A stretch of DNA of 51,928 nt, taken from positions 1 through 51,928 of the forward strand of contig CACCZR010000011.1 of the NCBI GenBank assembly GCA_902550555.1. Reading direction: 5' to 3'. Below, one piece after another: positions 26,962-33,418 of the stretch. The position numbers and the translations under genes were made by a program. The notes beneath the pieces are model-generated. The model made no database searches, was not told the DNA's origin, and saw only the letters and a list, made by a program, of their open reading frames with translations. This stretch comes from an uncultured SAR116 cluster alpha proteobacterium (GTDB lineage Bacteria; Pseudomonadota; Alphaproteobacteria; Puniceispirillales; Marisalimonadaceae). Position 1 is the first letter of the stretch, and each line of letters opens with the position of its first letter.

Positions 26962-26977
26962 CTCCGTTGTTACGGAG
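26962..26977 (-). promoter_or_regulatory. Hairpin overlapping the integrase ribosome binding site
   Basis: On the minus strand CTCCGT, loop AACA and ACGGAG form a 6-bp stem. The right arm carries part of the GGAGGG that precedes the GTG at 26955. When folded it would hide the ribosome binding site and keep integrase translation low. Pairing is seen; regulation is inferred. Confidence 0.45.
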
Positions 26978-26986
26978 AAGTGACGG
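26967..26986. repeat. Right copy of the 20-bp terminal element
   Basis: TTGTTACGGAGAAGTGACGG matches the left-end element at 7291-7310 at 16 of 20 bases, same strand, with the GTTACGG and GTGACGG parts again 11 bases apart. It lies 12 bases upstream of the integrase start and about 35 bases inside the tRNA remnant. Candidate integrase arm site. Confidence 0.45.
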
Positions 26987-27019
26987 AAGAAAACTTATAA
27001 ATAAAATATTGAAATTAAT

Positions 27020-27091
27020 CAGGTAGTTAGCTGGTTAGAGCAGCGGAATCATAATCCGCGTGTCGGGGTTCAAGTCTCTCCTCCGCTACCA
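27020..27091 (+). pseudogene. tRNA-Met remnant (right attachment half)
   Basis: The copy matches the tRNA-Met at 7136 from the D-arm to the CCA, with 40 identical bases at 27029-27068. The 5' acceptor strand is gone (AATCAG where GGCGGA is expected), one base is lost in the D-stem, one G is lost in the T-stem and CCCTCC has become CTCTCC, leaving a C-C mismatch and G-U pairs. The acceptor cannot form, so it cannot be a working tRNA. It is read as the displaced 3' part of the integration target. Confidence 0.88.
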
Positions 27092-27107
27092 ACTAAATGT
27101 AATTAAT

Positions 27108-27809
27108 TTAATGTTTAAAAATCATAGAATTTGCCTTCTTCCAAGCAATCTTAAGTTTATCAAAATTAAAATCTTTTTCTTTTGAAGCTTTTATTATGAT
27201 TCCTTCTTTTTCTTTCATAAATTCGATTGCTTTGGGTAATAATTTTAAAGCATCTCTTGGTATAATAACTGCTCCATGTCGGTCAGCATGAATTATATCA
27301 TTTGGTTTAATTTTTAAACCAAATACATTGACATCTGTATTATACTCTACAACATGTACATATGCATGACTTGGTCCTATAGCGCTTGCTAGTACCATAT
27401 AGTCTTTATCAATATCACCAAGATCTCGAAGAAGTCCATTTGTTAAAGTACCTTTCAAATTTAAACCTTTGTGAAGAGAAACGTTAACTTCTCCCCAAAA
27501 AGCACCAATAGGATTTGGCCAGTCTAAATCTTCAATAACACATACATTTCCAAAAGACTTATCAGTGTTAATAGACATATATTCATAGTAATTTAGACGT
27601 AGAACATTTAATTTTTCAGGAGTTAATAAAGATTTGATTGATGCTTTGATTTTAGCAGTTTTCGCAATTCCTACAAAAGGTCTAAGTTTTTCATTTGAAC
27701 ACACTACTGGAAGTTTTGTAAATCCTTCAGCTGATCTATCACCTCTAAAGAGGTCAAGAGCATTAGAAATAGTAGGAGTATCAACAGTAGTTAGAATATC
27801 TAAGTTCAT
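27108..27809 (-). CDS. RraA-family protein (HMG aldolase-like)
   Basis: The 233-residue protein is of the RraA/demethylmenaquinone-methyltransferase-like family, whose enzymatic members are 4-hydroxy-4-methyl-2-oxoglutarate or oxaloacetate aldolases. The signatures seen are VDTPTISNALDLFRGDR at the start, and IHADRHGAVIIP late in the chain, where members have D-x-D/H-G-V/A-V-x-P. The usual G-G-x-x-x-R-D-x-x substrate loop is here LLRDLGDID, with the first glycines changed, so activity is uncertain. It lies downstream of the TRAP binding protein, separated by a strong stem-loop, and probably acts on the transported compound. It is the first gene right of the island. Confidence 0.83.
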   Translation of the reverse strand: MNLDILTTVDTPTISNALDLFRGDRSAEGFTKLPVVCSNEKLRPFVGIAKTAKIKASIKSLLTPEKLNVLRLNYYEYMSINTDKSFGNVCVIEDLDWPNPIGAFWGEVNVSLHKGLNLKGTLTNGLLRDLGDIDKDYMVLASAIGPSHAYVHVVEYNTDVNVFGLKIKPNDIIHADRHGAVIIPRDALKLLPKAIEFMKEKEGIIIKASKEKDFNFDKLKIAWKKANSMIFKH

Positions 27810-27829
27810 TTAATTTTGAAGAAATATAA

Positions 27830-27861
27830 ACTTAACTAACTATCGAAATAGTTAGTTAAGT
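27830..27861 (-). terminator. 14-bp stem-loop with TTCG loop between dctP-type gene and rraA-type gene
   Basis: Read on the minus strand, ACTTAACTAACTAT and ATAGTTAGTTAAGT are perfectly complementary (14 bp) around a TTCG tetraloop, followed by TTATATTTC. It lies 16 bases after the binding-protein stop. It could end part of the transcripts or protect the binding-protein mRNA, giving more binding protein than RraA. Confidence 0.75.
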
Positions 27862-27876
27862 AATATTTAAATAGGT

Positions 27877-28893
27877 TTATAATAAACCAATCTTTTTCAT
27901 GTATGCTAAGTTTGACTCAAGAGCTTCTTTAGCAAGAGGGCTTTTTGCTGCCGCTGCATTCCAAGCTTCTACAGCAATTTTTCTGAATTTAGCTCTTTCA
28001 GATACTGGCCAATCTATAATTGTTAAGTCACCAGCCGCTTTATCTTTAGCAACTTGAGCTCGTCCATCTAAACCTGCATCTCTTAACTTGCTAGTCCACA
28101 CCCAATATGTCCAAGTCTTAAGTGCAACTTGGTTTTGCTTACTTAATTTATTAAAAACCTTCTTATTAATTATTGTCTGAAGGTTAGCCATTGAGTGAAT
28201 GCCAGGATAAAGTGGGTACTTAGCAATCTTGTGGAATCCACTAGCGTGATTGTTTATGTATACAGAAGCGTCAGCTGCATCAACAATACCCTTTTCTAAA
28301 GAAGTATAAACCTCTGAAAATGGAATTGATGATGGTGATGCACCGGCTCTTCTAAATACATCAGCTGCAAGTCCTTCAGGTGATCTGATTTTGACACCTT
28401 TTAAATCTGCTACACCCTTAATTGGTACTTTTGAAACTAATGCTTCTTTACCATAAGGTCCACAACCTAAAACTAAAATTTTACCAGGTAAAATTTTGTC
28501 ATAAATTTTTTGAAGCATTTCCTTTCCACCACCATGCATACAATATTCTTGATATTGTTTAGGTGTATCATAACCTGCTATAAGGTCACCCATTATTGCA
28601 AATGCAGGATCTCTACCAGCAAAATATGCTATAGCATTCATATCACCGTCCAAGATTCCATTTGCTACAGCGTCAATCGTTTCTCTATGAGGAACCACAG
28701 ATTTTGTTGGTAATGGATCAATTTTTAATTCACCATTTGTAAGTTCTTCTAGAACTTTGTTTTTTGTATTCAAATATGTATGAGCCCAATCTCCAGCTTT
28801 TGAACTTATTTGAAATTTTAATGTTTTAGCACTAAGGCTGCCTGAAATTAACAAGGCAGATGATAGTACAGCACTAATTAATAATTTTTTCAC
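27877..28893 (-). CDS. TRAP transporter substrate-binding protein (DctP family)
   Basis: The 338-residue protein has a signal peptide of about 22 residues (cleavage after SLSA) and the DctP fold. The family's carboxylate-binding region is visible as LKGVKIRSPEGLAADVFRRAGASPSSIPFSEVYTSLEKG (quoted here in part: the Arg of IRSPEG is the usual carboxylate anchor). It delivers an organic acid to the QM permease coded on the other strand at 29146. It begins with GTG at 28893 behind an excellent AAGGAGGT site. The ligand cannot be named; the RraA-family neighbour hints at a keto or hydroxy acid. Confidence 0.92.
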   Translation of the reverse strand: MKKLLISAVLSSALLISGSLSAKTLKFQISSKAGDWAHTYLNTKNKVLEELTNGELKIDPLPTKSVVPHRETIDAVANGILDGDMNAIAYFAGRDPAFAIMGDLIAGYDTPKQYQEYCMHGGGKEMLQKIYDKILPGKILVLGCGPYGKEALVSKVPIKGVADLKGVKIRSPEGLAADVFRRAGASPSSIPFSEVYTSLEKGIVDAADASVYINNHASGFHKIAKYPLYPGIHSMANLQTIINKKVFNKLSKQNQVALKTWTYWVWTSKLRDAGLDGRAQVAKDKAAGDLTIIDWPVSERAKFRKIAVEAWNAAAAKSPLAKEALESNLAYMKKIGLL

Positions 28894-28917
28894 TAATTAC
28901 CTCCTTATGTGATAAAA

Positions 28918-29040
28918 TTAACTGAATCCATCAGCTAAATGAAACATTAGCCAAACAATAAACGTTGCAAATGCAAATCCAACGACCCATGCCCAAACAC
29001 CATAAGTGTTAACATGATCATTTCTAACTGGTTTAGCCAT
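28918..29040 (-). CDS. 40-residue single-helix membrane protein in the TRAP locus
   Basis: An ATG at 29038-29040 with AAGGTAAG 8-14 bases upstream opens a 40-codon frame that stops at 28918-28920. The protein starts MAKPVRNDHVNTYG, then a single hydrophobic helix (VWAWVVGFAFATFIVWLMF, residues 15-33), and ends HLADGFS. It lies 24 bases upstream of the binding-protein start, so both should share a transcript. It is too short for routine gene callers. I do not recognise a family. The close link to the TRAP genes suggests a small accessory membrane subunit. Confidence 0.65.
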   Translation of the reverse strand: MAKPVRNDHVNTYGVWAWVVGFAFATFIVWLMFHLADGFS

Positions 29041-29060
29041 AATTCACTTACCTTTCTTCC

Positions 29061-29090
29061 TTGACATAAAAAAAATTATGTAACTAATAT
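29061..29090 (+). promoter_or_regulatory. Promoter of the TRAP permease gene
   Basis: TTGACA (29061-29066) and TAATAT (29085-29090), 18 bases apart, lie 56 bases before the permease start codon. The -35 box is perfect. The site is in the divergent gap between the permease and the 40-residue gene. Confidence 0.55.
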
Positions 29091-29145
29091 TAAGAATGAG
29101 CAATTGTCTTTAAAAATCAAGCTAAAATTTTTTATTGGGGAATAA

Positions 29146-31206
29146 ATGTCAGAAATTACAGTAAATAAAAAAGGTACAATATTAGATGAAGAAGAAAACT
29201 TTAAACCAATTCACGATAACTTTAGATTTTATGATCATTTTAGTAAATTTTCTGGATTAGCTGTTGCTCAATTATATTTAATCTGTGCTGCAGTAACTGG
29301 ATATGAGGTTGTATCAAGATATATTTTTGATTCTCCAACTCAATGGGTTTTTGAGGTGGTTATGGTTTTGGCAGCAACCGCGTGGATGTTATCTGCTGCT
29401 TATGTAACATTACATAAACGTCATATAGGTATTACGGTTTTTTATATCATGGCCTCTGATAAAGGAAAGTGGTGGCTTGATTTGTTCGCCTATGTCATTG
29501 GTGTTATAGCATTATGGCTTTTAATTGACGACTCCGTTATTAGGGCTTTAGAGTCTGTAATTATGGTTGAAAGAGCAGGTAGTGCTTGGAATTCACCGCA
29601 GCCTTTAATTTTAAAATCAATGTTAACTCTCGGAGCTATTGTTTACATACTTCAGTTGATGATCAATTTATATAGACATTTTTCTTCTAAATTAGCAAAA
29701 AATATTGTTTTGATAATCTGTGGATTAATTTTATTAAGAATTACTTGTGTAATTATAGTTCATTTTGTAGGTGAAGAAAGTTTTTTTGGGTATATTAATT
29801 CTATTTACGTATATGTAGGTAGTTTCATTAACCCACAAGAAATTCTAAATATGAGAGATATGGATATTGGTACAGCAAGTTTACTTATTGTTGCTTTAAT
29901 GCTTATTCTTATGATGACAGGAATGCCTTTAGGAGTGGTTACTCTTTTTGTTTCAATACTAAGTGCATTATTTTACTTTGGTTATGGTGGGTTATATTTA
30001 GTATCTACTAACGCATTTGGATTGCTAGAAAAATATCCCTTAATCGCTGTTCCTTTATTTGTTTTAATGGCGTCAATACTTGAAAGAGCTGGTGTTGCTG
30101 AGGATCTTTTTGACGCAATGTCTATTTTTGCAGGAAAACTAAGAGGGGGAGTAGCTATACAAACTATTGCAGTAGCTGTAGTTTTGGCAGCCATGTCTGG
30201 TGTCATGGGTGGTGAAATTGTAATGTTAGGATTAGTTGCCCTACCCCAACTTTTAAGACTTGGTTATGACAGAAAAATGTCGATAGGATTAATCTGTGCA
30301 TCTGGAGCACTTGCTACGCTGATTCCACCAAGTATTATAATGATTATTTATGGTTTATCAGCTCAAGTAGCAATTGGGGACTTGTTTATGGCAGGAGCTG
30401 TTCCAGGGCTTCTTTTAGCGTTTTTATATGCTTTATACGTGCTAGCTAGATGTAATATCAATCCTGCTATGGCACCGACGGCAGAAGAAGTAGCTGCTGC
30501 TAGAAAAAAAGAAATGAAAATGTCCAAGGATAAACTTTATGCTGTTTTCTTAAGTATATTTCTAATTTTTTGTGTAATGGGATCAATATATGGAGGAATA
30601 GCTTCAGTTACTGAAGCGGCTGCTGTTGGAGTATTAGGAGCTATTTTTGTAGCAGCTTTTAGAAACTCTTTTGATTGGAATTTATTGCAAGTAGCTCTTG
30701 CAGGAACAATGTCAACGGTAGGAACAATTATTTGGTTAATTTTAGGTGCTGTTGCATTTGTAGGAATTTATAATCTCATAGGTGGAGCTGACTTTATGAG
30801 GTCTCTATTTTCTGGACTTGGTTTACCAGCGCTTGGGATCGTTTTCGTTATGATGGGAATTTTAGTTGTTCTGGGAACCTTTATGGAGTGGATAGCTATT
30901 GCATTTATCACTGTTCCAGTATTCGCACCTGTGGTTGTTGGTATGGCTCCTGAACTCGGTTTAGAGCCTGAATGGGCGGCAGTGTGGTTTGGAGTGTTGT
31001 TTGTAATGAACATACAAATATACTTTTTATCGCCTCCTTTTGGGCCAGCATGTTTTTGGCTTAAATCCGTTGCGCCAGCTGATATAGAATTGCAAGAAAT
31101 ATTCTATGCGGTACTTCCTTTTATAGCTTTACAAATAATTGGTATGTTAATGGTAATGTTTATTCCAGATATTGCACTTTGGTTTCCAAAATATCTGTCA
31201 GGGTAG
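29146..31206 (+). CDS. TRAP transporter fused permease (DctQ-DctM)
   Basis: The 686-residue protein fuses the small 4-helix Q subunit (about residues 35-200: FDSPTQWVFEVVMVLAATAWML is typical Q sequence, quoted in part) with the large M subunit (about 245-680). M-type motifs are MTGMPLGVVTLFVS, PLFVLMASILERAG, SGVMGGEIVML, PPSIIMIIYG and FLSPPFGPACFWLK. It uses a sodium or proton gradient to take up the acid captured by the binding protein. The start ATG at 29146 has GGGGAA before it. A Q-M fusion is a known arrangement. It is divergent from the binding-protein gene. Confidence 0.94.
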   Translation: MSEITVNKKGTILDEEENFKPIHDNFRFYDHFSKFSGLAVAQLYLICAAVTGYEVVSRYIFDSPTQWVFEVVMVLAATAWMLSAAYVTLHKRHIGITVFYIMASDKGKWWLDLFAYVIGVIALWLLIDDSVIRALESVIMVERAGSAWNSPQPLILKSMLTLGAIVYILQLMINLYRHFSSKLAKNIVLIICGLILLRITCVIIVHFVGEESFFGYINSIYVYVGSFINPQEILNMRDMDIGTASLLIVALMLILMMTGMPLGVVTLFVSILSALFYFGYGGLYLVSTNAFGLLEKYPLIAVPLFVLMASILERAGVAEDLFDAMSIFAGKLRGGVAIQTIAVAVVLAAMSGVMGGEIVMLGLVALPQLLRLGYDRKMSIGLICASGALATLIPPSIIMIIYGLSAQVAIGDLFMAGAVPGLLLAFLYALYVLARCNINPAMAPTAEEVAAARKKEMKMSKDKLYAVFLSIFLIFCVMGSIYGGIASVTEAAAVGVLGAIFVAAFRNSFDWNLLQVALAGTMSTVGTIIWLILGAVAFVGIYNLIGGADFMRSLFSGLGLPALGIVFVMMGILVVLGTFMEWIAIAFITVPVFAPVVVGMAPELGLEPEWAAVWFGVLFVMNIQIYFLSPPFGPACFWLKSVAPADIELQEIFYAVLPFIALQIIGMLMVMFIPDIALWFPKYLSG

Positions 31207-31387
31207 AAAAAATAGCTATTTTTTAAAACTCCTTTGTGACGAAGGTTTGAAAAGATTAAAATAAAAAAAATGCATAAATTCGAAATAGAAATTCTAATGA
31301 CGATGATTACTTCATATTTAAGTCATTAACAAATTTATAGTTGATATTACTACGAATTATTTTTTAGGATCTTAAAAAAATGGAAGA

Positions 31388-31615
31388 TTGACAGGAAGTA
31401 AGGTTTTCCCTGCAAGATACTCTAATACTTGTTGGTCTTTAGTAGCTACAAATGACGGTGTAAAAGTTGGAGCAAGCTATAAGGCTGGAGCAGAAAAAAT
31501 TGATGTCACAAGTAAATTCATTTCTAAGACTGGTGAAAGCAGTGATCTTAGAAAAGCTACTTATGAAGAATCAATTGGATGGTATGAAGGTATAACATCC
31601 GATATGTTCTCATAA
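31388..31615 (+). CDS. Orphan 75-residue protein with its own terminator
   Basis: The frame starts at TTG 31388 (no ATG in frame; a stop lies at 31373) and ends at 31615, 12 bases before a good terminator. The protein has no signal peptide or membrane helix and contains single Cys and several Trp/Tyr residues (NTCWSLVATND, ESIGWYEGI). I do not recognise it. An ATG at 31380 in another frame is closed after three codons (ATG GAA GAT TGA), so either the TTG is used or a longer gene has been frame-shifted here. The 181 bases upstream hold no other convincing gene. Confidence 0.45.
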   Translation: MTGSKVFPARYSNTCWSLVATNDGVKVGASYKAGAEKIDVTSKFISKTGESSDLRKATYEESIGWYEGITSDMFS

Positions 31616-31627
31616 TTAATTGATTTA

Positions 31628-31654
31628 AAAGGCAGGAAAATCCCTGCCTTTTTT
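31628..31654 (+). terminator. Rho-independent terminator
   Basis: AAAGGCAGG (31628-31636) pairs with CCTGCCTTT (31643-31651) over 9 bp, with a 6-base loop and a run of six T (31649-31654). It serves the 75-residue gene and, because the A-run mirrors the T-run, may also end the opposite DUF3422 gene. Confidence 0.85.
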
Positions 31655-32993
31655 ATTTAATTTTATTAATTTTCTTTCTAACCATCTTTGCAATAAACCA
31701 AATAATTATTAAGATAATTGGAACACATAGTGCTAAAAAGATTTCTTTACTAACAAAGAATTTCTTAAAGTTTAGTGGGTCTATTAAAGTGCTTATCAAT
31801 CCAATTATATAATATGTCATTGCAATTATTGATAAAGATTCTACAGTTTCTTGTAATCTAAGCTGAGCTCTTGCTCTTAGTTCCATAGATTCTAATAAAT
31901 TTTTATTTTGTATTTGAACCCCCATTTCAATTTGGGTTCTTACCAGGTTGTCAGCTCTTTGAGCTCTGTTGGCTAATGCCTCTAATCTTCTTGAAAATGC
32001 TTCGCAAGTTCTAATGGCAGGTTGAAGTCTTCGGCTTAAAAATTCATCATTAGTTTGGAAAGAATCTAGCCTTATCTCTCTTAAATCTTTAACTCTTTGT
32101 TCAACTAATTTATAATATGCAAAAGTTGCTGATAAACGGTAATTAGTAGAAGATGATATTTCTTCAATTTTGGCAACTACATATGATAATTCATTTAAAT
32201 CTTTTTGATAATCAGGATAAGTGATCGATTTTTTATCTAAATTTTTTTTTGCTGTTTGAGAAACAGATTTGGTGATTTCTGTTATTTGTTGTTCTAATTC
32301 ACTTAAATTAAAACTTTCATCTCTAACTTGTGTTAAACCAAGTAAAGACAGCACTTGATAAGTTTCCAATTCAACAATTCTTTGCAGTAATCGTCCTGTT
32401 CTTCGAGTTCTCAGAGCTTTGTTTTGAATAAATACTCTTCTAAACCCAGTCCCCAAAAAATCTGTTCTATCAGATTTAAAAGACATAAAAACATTAGCAC
32501 CATCTTCCGCAACATTAGATCCAGCGAAATTATCATGGTAAAAAAATTTTTCAATTTCTATAGGTTTATATTTGTGATTGGATGGTGCCATTTCAATCCA
32601 TGATGAAAGGAAATGTTGACCAGGAAAATTTTTTAAAAAATTAATTGGAAGTATGTTTAAAAACTTTATGTCAAACAAGTTCGTTTTATTTTTATTTATT
32701 TCAATTTTGCTGGGGTAAATTAGTGTTAAAGAAATAAATTCTGTATGGCACTCATATCTTATTATAAGATCTTTGCCTTCAGCCACCCAAAATTTGGATG
32801 CTTTGTTAGGTAGACCTTGAAAATTTAATTTTCTTAAAAATTTATCAAGATAACTCCAAGCTTTGTTTTCATCATTATCTTTAATTAAATATGCAAAATG
32901 AAAAGTTCTTAAATTATTTTCTAATTTTATATATGGTCTTGCATGAAGTTCATCTTTAAAGGATGAAATTTTATTTGTGCTAATTTTTTTCAT
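31653..32993 (-). CDS. DUF3422 family membrane-anchored protein
   Basis: The 446-residue protein starts with KDELHARPYIKLE, the conserved H-A-R-P motif of DUF3422. A long helical region with coiled-coil character follows (about residues 215-390, many ELEQQ, KDLREIRLDS and ALANRAQRADNLV stretches). Two membrane helices near the C-terminus (about 395-415 and 418-440) are followed by a basic tail. The family is widespread in Proteobacteria but its function is not known; the topology suggests an inner-membrane protein with a large cytoplasmic domain. It stands alone on the minus strand with a 124-base AT-rich gap upstream. Confidence 0.88.
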   Translation of the reverse strand: MKKISTNKISSFKDELHARPYIKLENNLRTFHFAYLIKDNDENKAWSYLDKFLRKLNFQGLPNKASKFWVAEGKDLIIRYECHTEFISLTLIYPSKIEINKNKTNLFDIKFLNILPINFLKNFPGQHFLSSWIEMAPSNHKYKPIEIEKFFYHDNFAGSNVAEDGANVFMSFKSDRTDFLGTGFRRVFIQNKALRTRRTGRLLQRIVELETYQVLSLLGLTQVRDESFNLSELEQQITEITKSVSQTAKKNLDKKSITYPDYQKDLNELSYVVAKIEEISSSTNYRLSATFAYYKLVEQRVKDLREIRLDSFQTNDEFLSRRLQPAIRTCEAFSRRLEALANRAQRADNLVRTQIEMGVQIQNKNLLESMELRARAQLRLQETVESLSIIAMTYYIIGLISTLIDPLNFKKFFVSKEIFLALCVPIILIIIWFIAKMVRKKINKIK

Positions 32994-33117
32994 TTTTAAA
33001 CTTTTAGTAATTAATTTTTTTAACTTCGATCAATAATAACCATTAATAATATACTAATATAAAAATTTTAAGTTTTATATATAGAAATCAACTTTTGAAG
33101 AATACATTAACAACCAT

Positions 33118-33417
33118 TTATATAAGTAGTTTTTCAAATAAAATTGCAAATGATGCACCGTGCATATCTCTATCTAATCTAGAACCTTGAATATTTTTTC
33201 TTGGAAAGCTAAATTTTATTACTTTTAAATTTTCAATATCAAATCTCTTCAAATGATTTCTTTTGATTTTTAAAATATTTGAAACTTCTTCATTTGATAT
33301 ATTTTTACAAGCATAAAAAAAACTATCCTTATCTTTAAAAAAAAGATCAACTGTCACCCAAAATGGACCAGCATTTTTAGAACGAATATTTTTTGTAATT
33401 TTAGATAAGGTTTTCAT
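33118..33417 (-). CDS. DUF4387 protein, partner of the AtuA-like protein
   Basis: The 99-residue protein begins LSKITKNIRSKNAGPFWVTVDLFF, the signature of DUF4387 (R-S-K-N-A-G-P-F), and ends with RDMHGASFAILFEKL. Family members are nearly always coded directly after an AtuA/DUF1446 protein, as here, where one base separates the genes. The two may form one enzyme. The biochemical role of the small partner is not known. Confidence 0.88.
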   Translation of the reverse strand: MKTLSKITKNIRSKNAGPFWVTVDLFFKDKDSFFYACKNISNEEVSNILKIKRNHLKRFDIENLKVIKFSFPRKNIQGSRLDRDMHGASFAILFEKLLI

Positions 33418-33418
33418 T

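Larger units (their letters stand above)
7213..27091. mobile_element. Phosphonate-catabolism genomic island in tRNA-Met
   Basis: The span lies between the intact tRNA-Met (7136-7212) and a truncated, mutated tRNA-Met copy (27020-27091) in the same direction. The two share 40 identical bases (7149-7188 and 27029-27068) and further similarity up to the CCA. A tyrosine integrase gene sits immediately inside the right copy. This is the classic structure left by site-specific integration into a tRNA gene. Cargo: an epoxide hydrolase, a CX5R phosphatase, phnCDE1E2, accessory genes, phnF, phnGHIJKLN, DUF1045, phnM and acr3. No replication or conjugation genes are visible, so it cannot be called an integrative conjugative element. 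Repeats and integrase are seen directly; mobility is inferred. Confidence 0.8.

Noticed and set aside
27020-27091. A second functional tRNA-Met
   Set aside because: The 5' acceptor strand is missing and both the D-stem and the T-stem have lost a base, so no cloverleaf can form.
29982-31013. Minus-strand frames inside the TRAP permease
   Set aside because: They are the low-complexity mirror of membrane-helix codons; the plus-strand reading has full DctM motifs.
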